Below, piece after piece: positions 1 through 9,744 of a stretch of 64,000 nt of DNA. The stretch lies in contig CM054062.1 of assembly GCA_028641055.1 (NCBI GenBank), positions 236,790,376 through 236,854,375 of the forward strand, given 5' to 3'. The notes beneath the pieces are model-generated. The model saw only the letters and a program-made list of their open reading frames with translations, made no database searches and was not told the DNA's origin. A program made the translations under genes and the position numbers. Within the stretch, counting starts at the first letter, position 1. Each line of letters opens with the position of its first letter. Source of the stretch: Alopecurus myosuroides (Eukaryota > Streptophyta > Magnoliopsida > Poales > Poaceae).

Positions 1-1167
1 CATGCTAAATATAAAGTGCTTAAAAATGAAAAGGTTGAATTTGTTGTTGGCAATGCTAATCTAATTGAAGAAAACTCTAGGTTAAATAATGAGCTTGCCA
101 AGTTATCTTCTTCTATTTCAATTGATGCTTGTGCTACTAACTCCACATCTTGTGAAGCATCTATTTTGAAGGAGAATGTTGAGCTAAGGGCTCAACTTGA
201 GCTAATGACTAGCAAGTATGGGAAATTGGAAGAAAGTCATGAAAAGCTATCTAGCTCTCATGAGGATCTTCTAGAATCCCATACCAAGCTAAAATTAGCT
301 CTTGAGGCTATCACTACAAAGGTAACATCTTGTGAGCCTCATGTGGTTACTAGCACAATATCTTCTAATAATGCTATATTGACTTGTGCTCGTATTAGTA
401 ATTCATCCTCCCATAATGTTTCTACATCTTGTGATGAATTGCTTTCCTTGCCTTGTTGCTCTAACAATGAAGCATCTACTTCCTCTAGCTCTTGTGTTGA
501 TTCTAACCATGTAGAGGAAATTAAAGAGCTCAAGGCCCAAGTCACTTCTTTGAAGAAAGACTTGGAAAAGTGTCATGAAGGGAGTTCCACACTTGACAAG
601 ATGTTGAGAGTGCGAAGACTTCCCAATGACAAGAGTGGACTTGGATTCAACTCCCATCTCAAGAACAAGTCAATTATTGACAAGAAGAAGGGCCAAGAAC
701 AAGTCAAAGATCCGGCCAAGATTATTTGCTTCAAGTGCAAGATTGAAGGGCACCATGTTAGATCTTGCCCTTTGAAGAAGAAGCCTCTTAGTGAGAAGCA
801 ACTAGGGAAGAGGCCTCTTGTTCAATCTCATGCTCAACCACGAGTTGAACAACGGCCACCTCCTAAGAAGACTCAAGCCAATGCTCCTCTTGTTGAGAAG
901 CCTATTGAGAAGAAAGAAAAGAGTCGATGTTGCTACCTTTGTCGCAAGAAGGGACACTTTGCTTCTTCATGCACTAATGGTACATTATCCAACCCTATCC
1001 TTGTTGATGATGTTTATTCTATTAGGAAGGATAATGTGGGCAATGTGTTTGCCAAGTATGTTGGTACTCCAAGTGGTGTCAAGAAAAGAACCATTTGGGT
1101 TGCCAAACCTATTGTGACTAACCTCTTAGGACCCAACTTGGTTGGGGACCAACAAGCTCAAACTTGA
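1..1167 (+). CDS. gag-like polyprotein, C-terminal half (copy 1, cut by window edge)
   Basis: The reading frame is open from base 1 and ends at a TGA at 1167; the ATG at 16 is internal to the protein. It begins with a long coiled coil (roughly residues 15-105, heptads rich in Leu, Glu and Lys), passes through a Ser/Cys/Asn-rich stretch, and ends with two CCHC zinc knuckles, CFKCKIEGHHVRSC and CYLCRKKGHFASSC, separated by a basic Lys/Pro-rich linker. Zinc knuckles of this type bind the element's RNA in the particle. The last ~60 residues carry no recognised domain. It differs from the second copy (8593-9744) by one residue in the first knuckle (E versus K). No pol domain follows in any frame. 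Confidence 0.8.
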   Translation, partial: HAKYKVLKNEKVEFVVGNANLIEENSRLNNELAKLSSSISIDACATNSTSCEASILKENVELRAQLELMTSKYGKLEESHEKLSSSHEDLLESHTKLKLALEAITTKVTSCEPHVVTSTISSNNAILTCARISNSSSHNVSTSCDELLSLPCCSNNEASTSSSSCVDSNHVEEIKELKAQVTSLKKDLEKCHEGSSTLDKMLRVRRLPNDKSGLGFNSHLKNKSIIDKKKGQEQVKDPAKIICFKCKIEGHHVRSCPLKKKPLSEKQLGKRPLVQSHAQPRVEQRPPPKKTQANAPLVEKPIEKKEKSRCCYLCRKKGHFASSCTNGTLSNPILVDDVYSIRKDNVGNVFAKYVGTPSGVKKRTIWVAKPIVTNLLGPNLVGDQQAQT

Positions 1168-4100
1168 TCAATAGGTGGTGTTGGAGGGCATTGGAGACTT
1201 GGTTATTTTATGAAGAATTAAGGGATCTTCATCATTTTTATTTCCTCATGCCAAGTCACTTGGATTATATATATCTCTTACCCAATGTTCCTCCAAGCGG
1301 TAACTTGTATTTAATTCTATATTCATTGAAAGTTGCTTGCTCCCTTGCATATGTTAGTTTTGTTTCTAGCATGTGTTTGTATGTGTAGTGCTTCCTAGTT
1401 ACCTATCTTGAGTAATCTAGTTATGTTTGTTGGTTTGCACTCCATGTACTTGTGTTCTTTGTGTTGAGCCTTCATTGCTATTGTTTCTTATCTTAGTTGG
1501 CTCTTTGGGAGATTAATGGACTATCCCATTTTGGGGGAGTAATATGCTTTGCACTTTACTATCCTAAAATGTGTGTACATGAGGAATACCACTTAGTGTT
1601 GATATATCAATATTATCTTGTCTCTATATGGTATGTCTTCCTCATGAGAAATTCAAATTCTAATGTCCATTAACTTTCTCTTGTTGGATTTATTTTTGCC
1701 TCTTGTTGATTTCAATGGATTATCACATTATGGGGGAGTAATAAGCTATGTGCATATTACAAGCCTAGAAAATGTGAACATGTGAGGTATTGCCACCTAG
1801 AGTTGATATTCTAGTTATCTTGTTCCTAAGTGGCATGTTGCTCAAACAAGTTCCATATTTGCTTAAAATATCTTGTGTCTCTCTTCTTTGGTATCTTGTT
1901 TGTTAGAGAGTTTCTTGTTGCCTTGCTTTTTCGAGTTTTATTTGAAGCCTTCAAGAATCTCTATCTAAGCATGTTTTTTATTCCTATCTTTTACCACATG
2001 CTTATGTTTTGTGAATATGATTGTGAACAAATCTACCACCGAGAAATATCTCCATACATCTCTTGTCTTTGACAAGTTATAATAATTTGTGGTAAGTTTA
2101 TTGATCATATTTACTTTGGCCATTGCTCTAAAATTGCCTTGTTTCTTGCCAAGGATTTGTTTGGTTCAAACTCCTTTGTGTCTTCCTTGCTCTACTCAAA
2201 ATTTGTTTTATGCTTTCTTGAGTTAGGAAAAGCAATGATCCCATACTTGTGCACTTGTGTTCAAAGTCATACTTCTTTGGGTTGCACTATTCTTGGGGAA
2301 GCTATCCTACATTGAGTAGATCACCATTCCTTAAATTGGTATTGCATCTAATTGATTTTATTTAAACATGACTAGTGTTTGAATAATATATATGGAGAGT
2401 AATGATTCCATTGTGTGCATTTTGTATTCAAATGCAAGATCATAAATAATGCACTATTATTGGAAGAACTATCCTATATGCGTTTGAACACTTGTTGTCT
2501 TTAAATTTGTTTGTTTTCCCAATGACTTGTCTCTTTGGAAGACAAACACTTTTCGTCTTGGTACTTTGTGTGCTATCATGAAAAGTGTAGAGGGTTTGTT
2601 CACTCTTTTATGTTATTTTTTGGTATCCTCTCTTTGTTGGTTTCCTCAATCATGTGTTGATTTGGGTCTTGATATATTTTGGACAATTCTCTTTCTTTTT
2701 CACTCTTGTGAGTGGCTTCTTGGTTTAATTATTTCTTTGTCCAATTTGTATCTTGTTTTGGTTCTTGAAAGTTTTGTGCATGCATATTTACTATATCTTT
2801 TGGCATGCTTACTTTCGTTGATCCAATATATAGGATAAACTCCATCAAATCCTAAATGGCTAAGATGTGCATGATATTCAAATTCATATCAATATGCACA
2901 TATTTATGTGGAGTTTGTCCTATGTATTGTAGTTGTTCTAACTACTTTGGACCCAATGAGTTTGGGTACCATTTTGTACTTGAATTTTGTTTTAGGTACA
3001 ATGGAGATACATTGGTTGCTTGCTCCATTCATAAGGAAGGTGTTCTCACCATGGTATTATAGGAGTCAAGCTTCGATGATTATCAAACTCGCATCCTCTT
3101 CATCACCAATGTCGTCTCGGTAACAAGTATCTATCTCATGCATACATTTCTAGCTTTCAACCTTGTGTAGGTTGCTTCTTGGCATGATTTCCCTTGTTGC
3201 ATTTCATTTGGTTCTTGCAAATGTCTTATCAAAAGCATCTTTATTGCAACTATGAGTAAGCCGGGATGATTACATACTAAGGGGATATTTATAGTCATTT
3301 TCATGATTCACCAATCCCGAGTATATTAATCTAGCAACTTCTACTTGAAGTCTCTCATATGCAATATTGATGAATTCTCAAAAACCATTTGAATCTTTTG
3401 TGATATGCGTTACCTTTCTCGAAGCATTCCAACTATCACTTTTCCCTTGTGATATTTGTGATGCTTTGATGAGTTTTGTGTGTTCATCTATATCCCCTTA
3501 AGATTAAACTAAGCTTAGTGCTTTGCTTTCAAGCAAAAATCTTATTGGTATATTAATGAACCTCTCTTGGATATCATGTTCTTCACTTTTGTACCTATTT
3601 TGTGTGTGCATGTTTCTTTGTGGATATATATCTTTGTGATTGTTGTCCACTTAGAAACTTATACACACGATAATAGTTACATCTTTAATTGATATTCTAT
3701 TTCTTTAGTGACCACTTTTTATTGCTTTATATTCCTTGGTGGTTCCTAAAAGGCACAAGCTTTGCTTTTGGTTTGGTATTCCTTTTGCATCTTAATAAGC
3801 TTGTGGACCTATGTGTTTTATCATTTGATGGTTTGTGTGTATGGGAAAGACATGATATGCACTATGTGCCTCCTATATTGAAAGACTATGTTGATGATTC
3901 TATCATCCTATTAGTCTCCTAAAAATGTTTTTCCTTGTCACACGCATCTATTTCGGTTGAGTAAGTCTTTATTTGTCACTTCTTGATCTTCATTGCTCAA
4001 CTTTTGTTTGTTTGCAAGTTGCTTTGATTCATTTCCAATCCATTCGCTTGCACTTGTTTGTGTTCAAAATTATCTAGAAGGGAGTGATGATTCCATGTTG

Positions 4101-4600
4101 TGCACACTATATAGTAATTCAAATCTAACATTGTGCATGTACCTTGGGGAGTTCCCTATTGATTTTCTAGAACACTTGGTTGATCTTATCAAAATAATGA
4201 TTCTGGTCAATCGGTTTTTCGGATCCTTTGGTTGGTTGCTTCTTTGTGAAAGTATCCTTCAATTTGATTTTTCTTGTAAATCTTTGGATCCTCAATATAG
4301 TTTGATCTCCCTCCATCTATTCATAGTTGGAGATATGCACTTGATTTCACTCATATCATGAGGAATGCATACACTATGGGGGAGCTCTTACTATATTGGC
4401 CTTCTAACCTTTTTCCCATTTCGGCAATGGATGCCAATGGGGGAGAAGTTTAGAGGGTTTAAGGGAATTGAGGTTCTATGCTTTAGTTTCGTTCTTAAGC
4501 ATTTGCCTTTCCATGCTATTGCATCCTTGCTCTTGTTTAGCATGTTTGCTTTATTCATCATATAAACCCTCGTAAAAAGGGATTGTCATCAATTACCAAA
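1168..4600 (+). other. T-rich noncoding 3' region of Copia-type element, copy 1
   Basis: These 3.4 kb lie between the gag stop and the 3' LTR. They hold only short reading frames that are Phe/Leu/Cys-rich because the strand is T-rich. Purine-tract-like gggggag motifs recur near 1534, 1732, 4380 and 4441 before the true tract at 4601. I see no pol remnant, so the region replaces pol rather than being a decayed pol. Confidence 0.65.
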
Positions 4601-4611
4601 ATGGGGGAGAT
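4601..4611 (+). promoter_or_regulatory. Polypurine tract of Copia-type copy 1
   Basis: atgggggagat directly precedes the TG of the LTR at 4612, the expected place for priming plus-strand DNA. The same tract sits at 13173-13183. Confidence 0.8.
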
Positions 4612-5228
4612 TGAAAGTGCATGGTTCCCCCATATGTGGTTTTGGTAATTAATGACAATCCTTATGGACTAATGTTTGCATTGAGTTATCCTTGTAGATC
4701 TTGTCCATAGGAAATAATGGAGTTCATGTGTTGAACTCTATTAGCTTCCTTGATGGCCATTGTTATGTTTCATGGATTTATATGAAGAATGGTCATGGTT
4801 TGAGTTGAGCTTATTGCTAGTGTGTCTTGAAGAAAAGGATTAGGTGATCTTTCATTATCTTCTTCAAGACATCATCTTTATAAGTGAGAAGCAAAGATAC
4901 AAGGTTGATCAAGCAAGCGATCAACACACAAAGCTACAAGTTGTACCAAGTGGGATTGTGTATCTCATGGTATGGTAAGCAATTGTCAATATAGCTTTGT
5001 GAACTAACCCATGATATGTGTGTGTCGCATCTCTATGTGTGGTTAGGTATCTTTCCATGGGCATGAACCAAAAGGAAGATTTCCTATAGCCCATGGTCTT
5101 TGTCATCGTCAAGCGGTGTTCGTCATCTAGCTTGACGTGGAAGCTCAAGTGAAGCATCTAGAAGATATCCTATGCTTGATGCTTGCCACCCTTTTGGAGA
5201 TTGTGGCCTTGTGAAGATTTGCCGAAGG

Positions 5229-5290
5229 GTCTCTCCCATAATGGTGTATGGGGGAGCTAGTCTCTCCCATAATGGTGTATGGGGGAGCAA
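5229..5290 (+). repeat. 2 x 31-bp tandem repeat in LTR
   Basis: Two adjacent 31-bp units begin gtctctcccataatggtgta at 5229 and 5260 and each ends in gggggagc. Each unit contains an inverted pair (ctcccat / atggggga) able to form a small hairpin. The repeat is also present in the second LTR near 13800-13860. Confidence 0.85.
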
Positions 5291-5886
5291 CTTGCAAGTC
5301 TTCATCAAGCGGAGTTTGTGCTAGCAAGCGCAATCAAGAAAGAAGATCCAACTTGAGAGAGTCAAGATCGTCATCATCTAGCTCAAGTGGAATGCTCAAG
5401 GCAAAGGTATAATCTTGATAGGTTTTCTATTTTACCGGTCTCGTGTCTTTGGGAGACCGGGTTATAGGATAGATAGTCGTACTATCAAGAGGGGCTCTCA
5501 AGTGAGTAACTCGATCGAATCGTTATGGAGAGCTCAAACCTTTGCATACTTTGCATATCTTCTTTCTTGGTTCTTATTTGGCTTTTGTCTCCTTTGGGTT
5601 TTAGTGCTTGTCGTGATCTTCATGACAAGCCTTGGTTTCTCGAAAACGGATTTCGTAAGAAAAACTTGTTGCGTTTTCGGTGGTGAAAATATTCCGTTCG
5701 TCTTTGAGAATGTTCCCACACCTTCCATGTGTGGTAACTTCTCCATACTTTGAGGTATCAATATTTTCACTTTTTGTTTGGATACTCCTTGCTGTTATCT
5801 TTCCATTGCAATTGGATTTACCTCGTTCGGAGTTCATTTGCAAAAGTTATGGGGTTTCTAGTTCAGCCTCTCTGTTCTGGACTCAA

Positions 5887-6373
5887 CCGGATTATTCTAG
5901 CCGGATTATTCCGGGCAACCGGATATTCCGGTTAGGGTAGTTTTGGTCCATATTCGGGACAGAGAGGAGCCGGATTATTTGGAACCGGATTATTCGGAGG
6001 AACCGGATATTCCGGTTGTGGAGTTTGTTGCGAAAAATGGCTAAGGACTCGAAGCTTGGAGCTACTGGAGTCAACCGGATTATTTGGTCCGGATTATTCA
6101 TCCTGGACCGGATATTCCGGTTGCTGCGAAAAATGGCTAAGGACTGGAAGCTTGAACCTTCTGGAGTAAACCGGATTATTTGAACCGGATTATTCGGGGC
6201 ATACCGGATATTCCGGTTTGGGCAGTTTTCAGACCAATTTGCTCACTGACATGGACCGGATTATTGGTACCGGATTTTTCCAAGGGGACCGGATATTCCG
6301 GTTAAAGTCAACAGGTTTCGAGCAGATCTTCGAGACCGGATATTCCGGTCCAAACTTGGACCGGATATTCCGG
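5887..6373 (+). repeat. Array of CCGGA-TAT-TCCGG palindromes with CCGGATTATT half sites
   Basis: Seven copies of CCGGATATTCCGG start at 5919, 6003, 6108, 6204, 6289, 6336 and 6361. The first five are each preceded by two CCGGATT-type half sites (5887/5901, 5970/5985, 6075/6089, 6171/6185, 6256/6270), giving five half-half-full modules and then two extra full sites. The core GGATATTC fits the plant P1BS consensus GNATATNC on both strands. The array ends about 40 bp upstream of a TATA-like box. The second LTR repeats it at 14458-14943, with the sixth site degraded (tcggatattccgg). Confidence 0.9.
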
Positions 6374-6412
6374 TCCCAGATTCCTGCACAAACGGCTAGT
6401 TTTTGTGGGGAC

Positions 6413-6421
6413 CTATTTAAG
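6413..6421 (+). promoter_or_regulatory. TATA-like box of Copia-type LTR promoter
   Basis: ctatttaag lies 40 bp after the last CCGG palindrome in an otherwise GC-mixed segment and is kept in the second LTR (near 14982). Its position fits the end of U3; a transcription start would be expected near 6440-6450. Confidence 0.5.
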
Positions 6422-6853
6422 GGGGCTTTCTTCCCCATTGGTCCCCAAGTCTTCCAAGCACGTTTTTCCCCTTCTCTCCCACCATTGTTGACCTTGGAAA
6501 GCTTGCCCCTCTCCCAATCCCTCCTATGATTCTTGCATATCTTTGAGGGAGAAGGTAGAGGAGATCTCGATCTACATTTCCACCAATCCATCTTCCTTCT
6601 TAGTGAGGGAAACTTAGTAGATCTTGATCTTGGAGTTCTTGGTGTTTCTCCTCCATTGTTCTTCCTCTCTTATTCCCCCATAAGCATTTGTTGCTTTGTT
6701 GGAATTTGAGAGTGAAGGATTTGAGCACTTGTGCTCTTGCCATTTGCATCGGTTGCATCGGTTTGCTCTCTCCACGAGGATTCGTGGAAGTTGAAAGTTT
6801 GTGAGCTTGTTACTCTTGGGTCTTGGACCCTAGACGACTTGTGGTGTTCTTGG

Positions 6854-6934
6854 GAGCCTCCAATTGAGTTGTGGATGCGTGCCCCAAGATTGTGGTGACA
6901 CCGAGAGCCTCCAATTGAGTTGTGGATGCGTGCC
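6854..6934 (+). repeat. Split 30-bp direct repeat in LTR
   Basis: gagcctccaattgagttgtg plus ten further matching bases occurs at 6854-6883 and again at 6905-6934, 51 bp apart. It lies in the R/U5 part and is followed by short repeats of aggcctttgtggcg. The second LTR has the same pair. Confidence 0.8.
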
Positions 6935-7383
6935 TCGGGTTTGAAGGTTGCCAATAGTGGAAGGTGAACTAGGCCTTTGTGGCGGAGTTCATCGGAGAAT
7001 AGGGTGAGGCCTTTGTGGCGTTGAGTAGGCCTTCGTGGTGAGCTCACACCCCTCCAACGAGACGTACTCCCCTTTGTGGGAGGAACTCGGGAATACATCA
7101 TCGTCTCCGTGTGCCTCGGTTATTTCTATACCCGAGCTTTTTACTTATGCAATTTACATTGTGATAGCCTTCGAGCTTGAAGTTATATATCTTGCTATCA
7201 CCTTGTTACTTGTCTTGCTTAGCATAAGTTGTTGGTTCATCTAGTTGATCCTAGAATATTTAGGTTGTATGCTTGTTAATTTAAACACCTAGTTTATTTC
7301 CGCATTTAGCAAGCATTAACCGGAAAAGTTTTAATCGCCTATTCACCCCCCCCCCCTCTAGGCGACGTCGTTGTCCGTTCAAT

Positions 7384-7396
7384 TGGTATCAGAGCC
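7384..7396 (+). promoter_or_regulatory. Primer binding site (tRNA-Met type)
   Basis: tggtatcagagcc begins two bases after the LTR end at 7381. This is the usual initiator-tRNA-Met primer site of plant Copia elements and fixes the element's orientation. Confidence 0.85.
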
Positions 7397-7435
7397 TCGT
7401 CTCTCTTTATTAGGCTTTACATCCTAGAGAGTACG

Positions 7436-8548
7436 ATGTCGTTTAGAGAAATAGAACATGATTCCGCTTTTATATTCTATGGTAGAAACTTTGATGTTTG
7501 GAAAATTCGCATTCTTAAATTTCTTACGGACATGGGTCCAAAGTATGTTAAGAGAATTGTAGATATGGATTTTCCTCCTCCAAAGGATTCTCAAGATTTA
7601 TCTTTAGAGGATAAGGAAAACTCTTATCTCGATACTCTTGTATCTAATGGTCTCTTGTGCTTTTTGAGCGATGTAGTTATTGAATCAATCATGCCTTTTC
7701 GGAACGCTCATGAGCTATGGACAAAACTTCAAGATATATATGATGTGTCCAATATTATTGAGGATGATTGTTCTCCATCCACTTCCGGCCGTGATGAGTT
7801 CACGTCTTTCTCCACTCCACCAACATGTGATTTGTCACAAGGTAATGATATGGTGAGTGGTGATAGAAATTGCATTGTGGATAGTGAATTTGCTATTGAC
7901 TATACTTCATCTCTATCCCATTGCAATGATCTATCTTTGGACTTAATATCTTCTAGCACTCAAAATTCCATACATGCTAGTGTTGATAGTCCTTGCATAT
8001 CATGTAATAGTTGTTTAACTAAATCTCATGATGATATGCTTCCTATGTCTTGTTTTCATAAAAACAATGCTTCCATTTCCTCTAGTACTTGTGTGACTAA
8101 CAATGTAGAGGAATCCCATATTGTGGTGGAACAAGACATGGACCTTATTGGTGCTTCAAGTCAATCTTCATCTTCGCCATCCATTTCTCATATGTGCCTT
8201 ATGGCTAGGGATTCAAAGGTATCTCCACCTTTGGAACCCACTACATCTTGTGATGATGAGGATGAGGATATATTTTATGGAGAGTTTGAGGACGAAGCCT
8301 CCTTAATGGAGAAGGGTGAGTTGGTTCTTCTTGATCTCCCTAAAGGTAGTAAAGCTATCACTCCTTTTAGTGAAATATTGGCTTTTGCTATTTATAGCGC
8401 TAAAATCATTGAAACTAAAGGTGAGATTGAAAGAAGTGATGCCGATGAAAAGGCATCCCTCACTATGTCTCTTGAGGAAGAGTATGAGCTCCGAGTTACT
8501 CTTGAGGAGAAACTTGAATCTATGAGGAGCTCTATAATGAACAAATAG
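7436..8548 (+). CDS. gag-like polyprotein, N-terminal half (copy 2)
   Basis: The 370-residue frame starts at an ATG 40 bp after the primer site. The first ~110 residues (F-x-G-R-N-F-D-V-W-K ... and a downstream H-E-L-W-T-K-L) look like the gag/UBN2-type domain of plant Copia elements. A long Ser/Cys/Asp-rich spacer follows, then an acidic stretch near residues 275-290, and the frame runs into the start of a coiled coil. The TAG at 8546-8548 is reached only because the frame slips near 8522-8530; the coiled coil continues in another frame into the 8593-9744 segment. The original protein was therefore probably one gag of about 770 residues, here split by a one-base change. Copy 1's matching segment is outside the window, so I cannot tell whether both copies share the slip. 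Confidence 0.75.
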   Translation: MSFREIEHDSAFIFYGRNFDVWKIRILKFLTDMGPKYVKRIVDMDFPPPKDSQDLSLEDKENSYLDTLVSNGLLCFLSDVVIESIMPFRNAHELWTKLQDIYDVSNIIEDDCSPSTSGRDEFTSFSTPPTCDLSQGNDMVSGDRNCIVDSEFAIDYTSSLSHCNDLSLDLISSSTQNSIHASVDSPCISCNSCLTKSHDDMLPMSCFHKNNASISSSTCVTNNVEESHIVVEQDMDLIGASSQSSSSPSISHMCLMARDSKVSPPLEPTTSCDDEDEDIFYGEFEDEASLMEKGELVLLDLPKGSKAITPFSEILAFAIYSAKIIETKGEIERSDADEKASLTMSLEEEYELRVTLEEKLESMRSSIMNK

Positions 8549-8592
8549 CCTATCTCACTAAAGCACGTGACCATACCCATGCTAAATATAAA

Positions 8593-9744
8593 GTGCTTAA
8601 AAATGAAAAGGTTGAATTTGTTGTTGGCAATGCTAATCTAATTGAGGAAAACTCTAGGTTAAATAATGAGCTTGCCAAGTTATCTTCTTCTATTTCAATT
8701 GATGCTTGTGCTACTAACTCCACATCTTGTGAAGCATCTATTTTGAAGGAGAATGTTGAGCTAAGGGCTCAACTTGAGCTAATGACTAGCAAGTATGGGA
8801 AATTGGAAGAAAGTCATGAAAAGCTATCTAGCTCTCATGAGGATCTTCTAGAATCCCATACCAAGCTAAAATTAGCTCTTGAGGCTATCACTACAAAGGT
8901 AACATCTTGTGAGCCTCATGTGGTTACTAGCACAATATCTTCTAATAATGCTATATTGACTTGTGCTCGTATTAGTAATTCATCCTCCCATAATGTTTCT
9001 ACATCTTGTGATGAATTGCTTTCCTTGCCTTGTTGCTCTAACAATGAAGCATCTACTTCCTCTAGCTCTTGTGTTGATTCTAACCATGTAGAGGAAATTA
9101 AAGAGCTCAAGGCCCAAGTCACTTCTTTGAAGAAAGACTTGGAAAAGTGTCATGAAGGGAGTTCCACACTTGACAAGATGTTGAGAGTGCGAAGACTTCC
9201 CAATGACAAGAGTGGACTTGGATTCAACTCCCATCTCAAGAACAAGTCAATTATTGACAAGAAGAAGGGCCAAGAACAAGTCAAAGATCCGGCCAAGATT
9301 ATTTGCTTCAAGTGCAAGATTAAAGGGCACCATGTTAGATCTTGCCCTTTGAAGAAGAAGCCTCTTAGTGAGAAGCAACTAGGGAAGAGGCCTCTTGTTC
9401 AATCTCATGCTCAACCACGAGTTGAACAACGGCCACCTCCTAAGAAGACTCAAGCCAATGCTCCTCTTGTTGAGAAGCCTATTGAGAAGAAAGAAAAGAG
9501 TCGATGTTGCTACCTTTGTCGCAAGAAGGGACACTTTGCTTCTTCATGCACTAATGGTACATTATCCAACCCTATCCTTGTTGATGATGTTTATTCTATT
9601 AGGAAGGATAATGTGGGCAATGTGTTTGCCAAGTATGTTGGTACTCCAAGTGGTGTCAAGAAAAGAACCATTTGGGTTGCCAAACCTATTGTGACTAACC
9701 TCTTAGGACCCAACTTGGTTGGGGACCAACAAGCTCAAACTTGA
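8593..9744 (+). CDS. gag-like polyprotein, C-terminal half with two zinc knuckles (copy 2)
   Basis: This 383-residue frame repeats the gag segment at the left edge with one residue changed (CFKCKIKGHH). The frame is open upstream of the ATG back to about 8531, where it meets the frameshifted end of the N-terminal half. It holds the coiled coil (residues ~15-105), a Ser-rich spacer, a basic segment with the two CCHC knuckles (about residues 240-255 and 308-322), and a C-terminus of unknown role. The two halves overlap by only a few dozen bases, so a programmed shift cannot be excluded, but a simple one-base deletion is the plainer reading. Confidence 0.8.
   Translation: MLKNEKVEFVVGNANLIEENSRLNNELAKLSSSISIDACATNSTSCEASILKENVELRAQLELMTSKYGKLEESHEKLSSSHEDLLESHTKLKLALEAITTKVTSCEPHVVTSTISSNNAILTCARISNSSSHNVSTSCDELLSLPCCSNNEASTSSSSCVDSNHVEEIKELKAQVTSLKKDLEKCHEGSSTLDKMLRVRRLPNDKSGLGFNSHLKNKSIIDKKKGQEQVKDPAKIICFKCKIKGHHVRSCPLKKKPLSEKQLGKRPLVQSHAQPRVEQRPPPKKTQANAPLVEKPIEKKEKSRCCYLCRKKGHFASSCTNGTLSNPILVDDVYSIRKDNVGNVFAKYVGTPSGVKKRTIWVAKPIVTNLLGPNLVGDQQAQT

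Larger units (their letters stand above)
4612..7381 (+). repeat. Long terminal repeat, Copia-type array (shared middle LTR)
   Basis: A 2770-bp LTR with TG...CA ends, flanked by a purine tract on the left and a primer site on the right. It is a near-identical direct repeat of 13184-15950. It contains a 2x31-bp tandem repeat, a CCGG palindrome array, a TATA-like box and a split 30-bp direct repeat, and it ends with a poly-C run near 7346-7356. The U3/R boundary is inferred to lie about 30 bp after the TATA-like box at 6413, which leaves about 0.9 kb for R plus U5. Confidence 0.9.

Noticed and set aside
3993..4361. 122-residue hydrophobic frame (also at 12565-12933), possible membrane or env-like protein
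   Set aside because: Its Phe/Leu content follows from T-rich DNA. It has no signal peptide or domain, and neighbouring frames in the same region are disrupted between copies.
5887..6373. CRISPR-like array
   Set aside because: The repeats are short palindromes with uneven spacing inside a plant LTR, and no cas gene is present.
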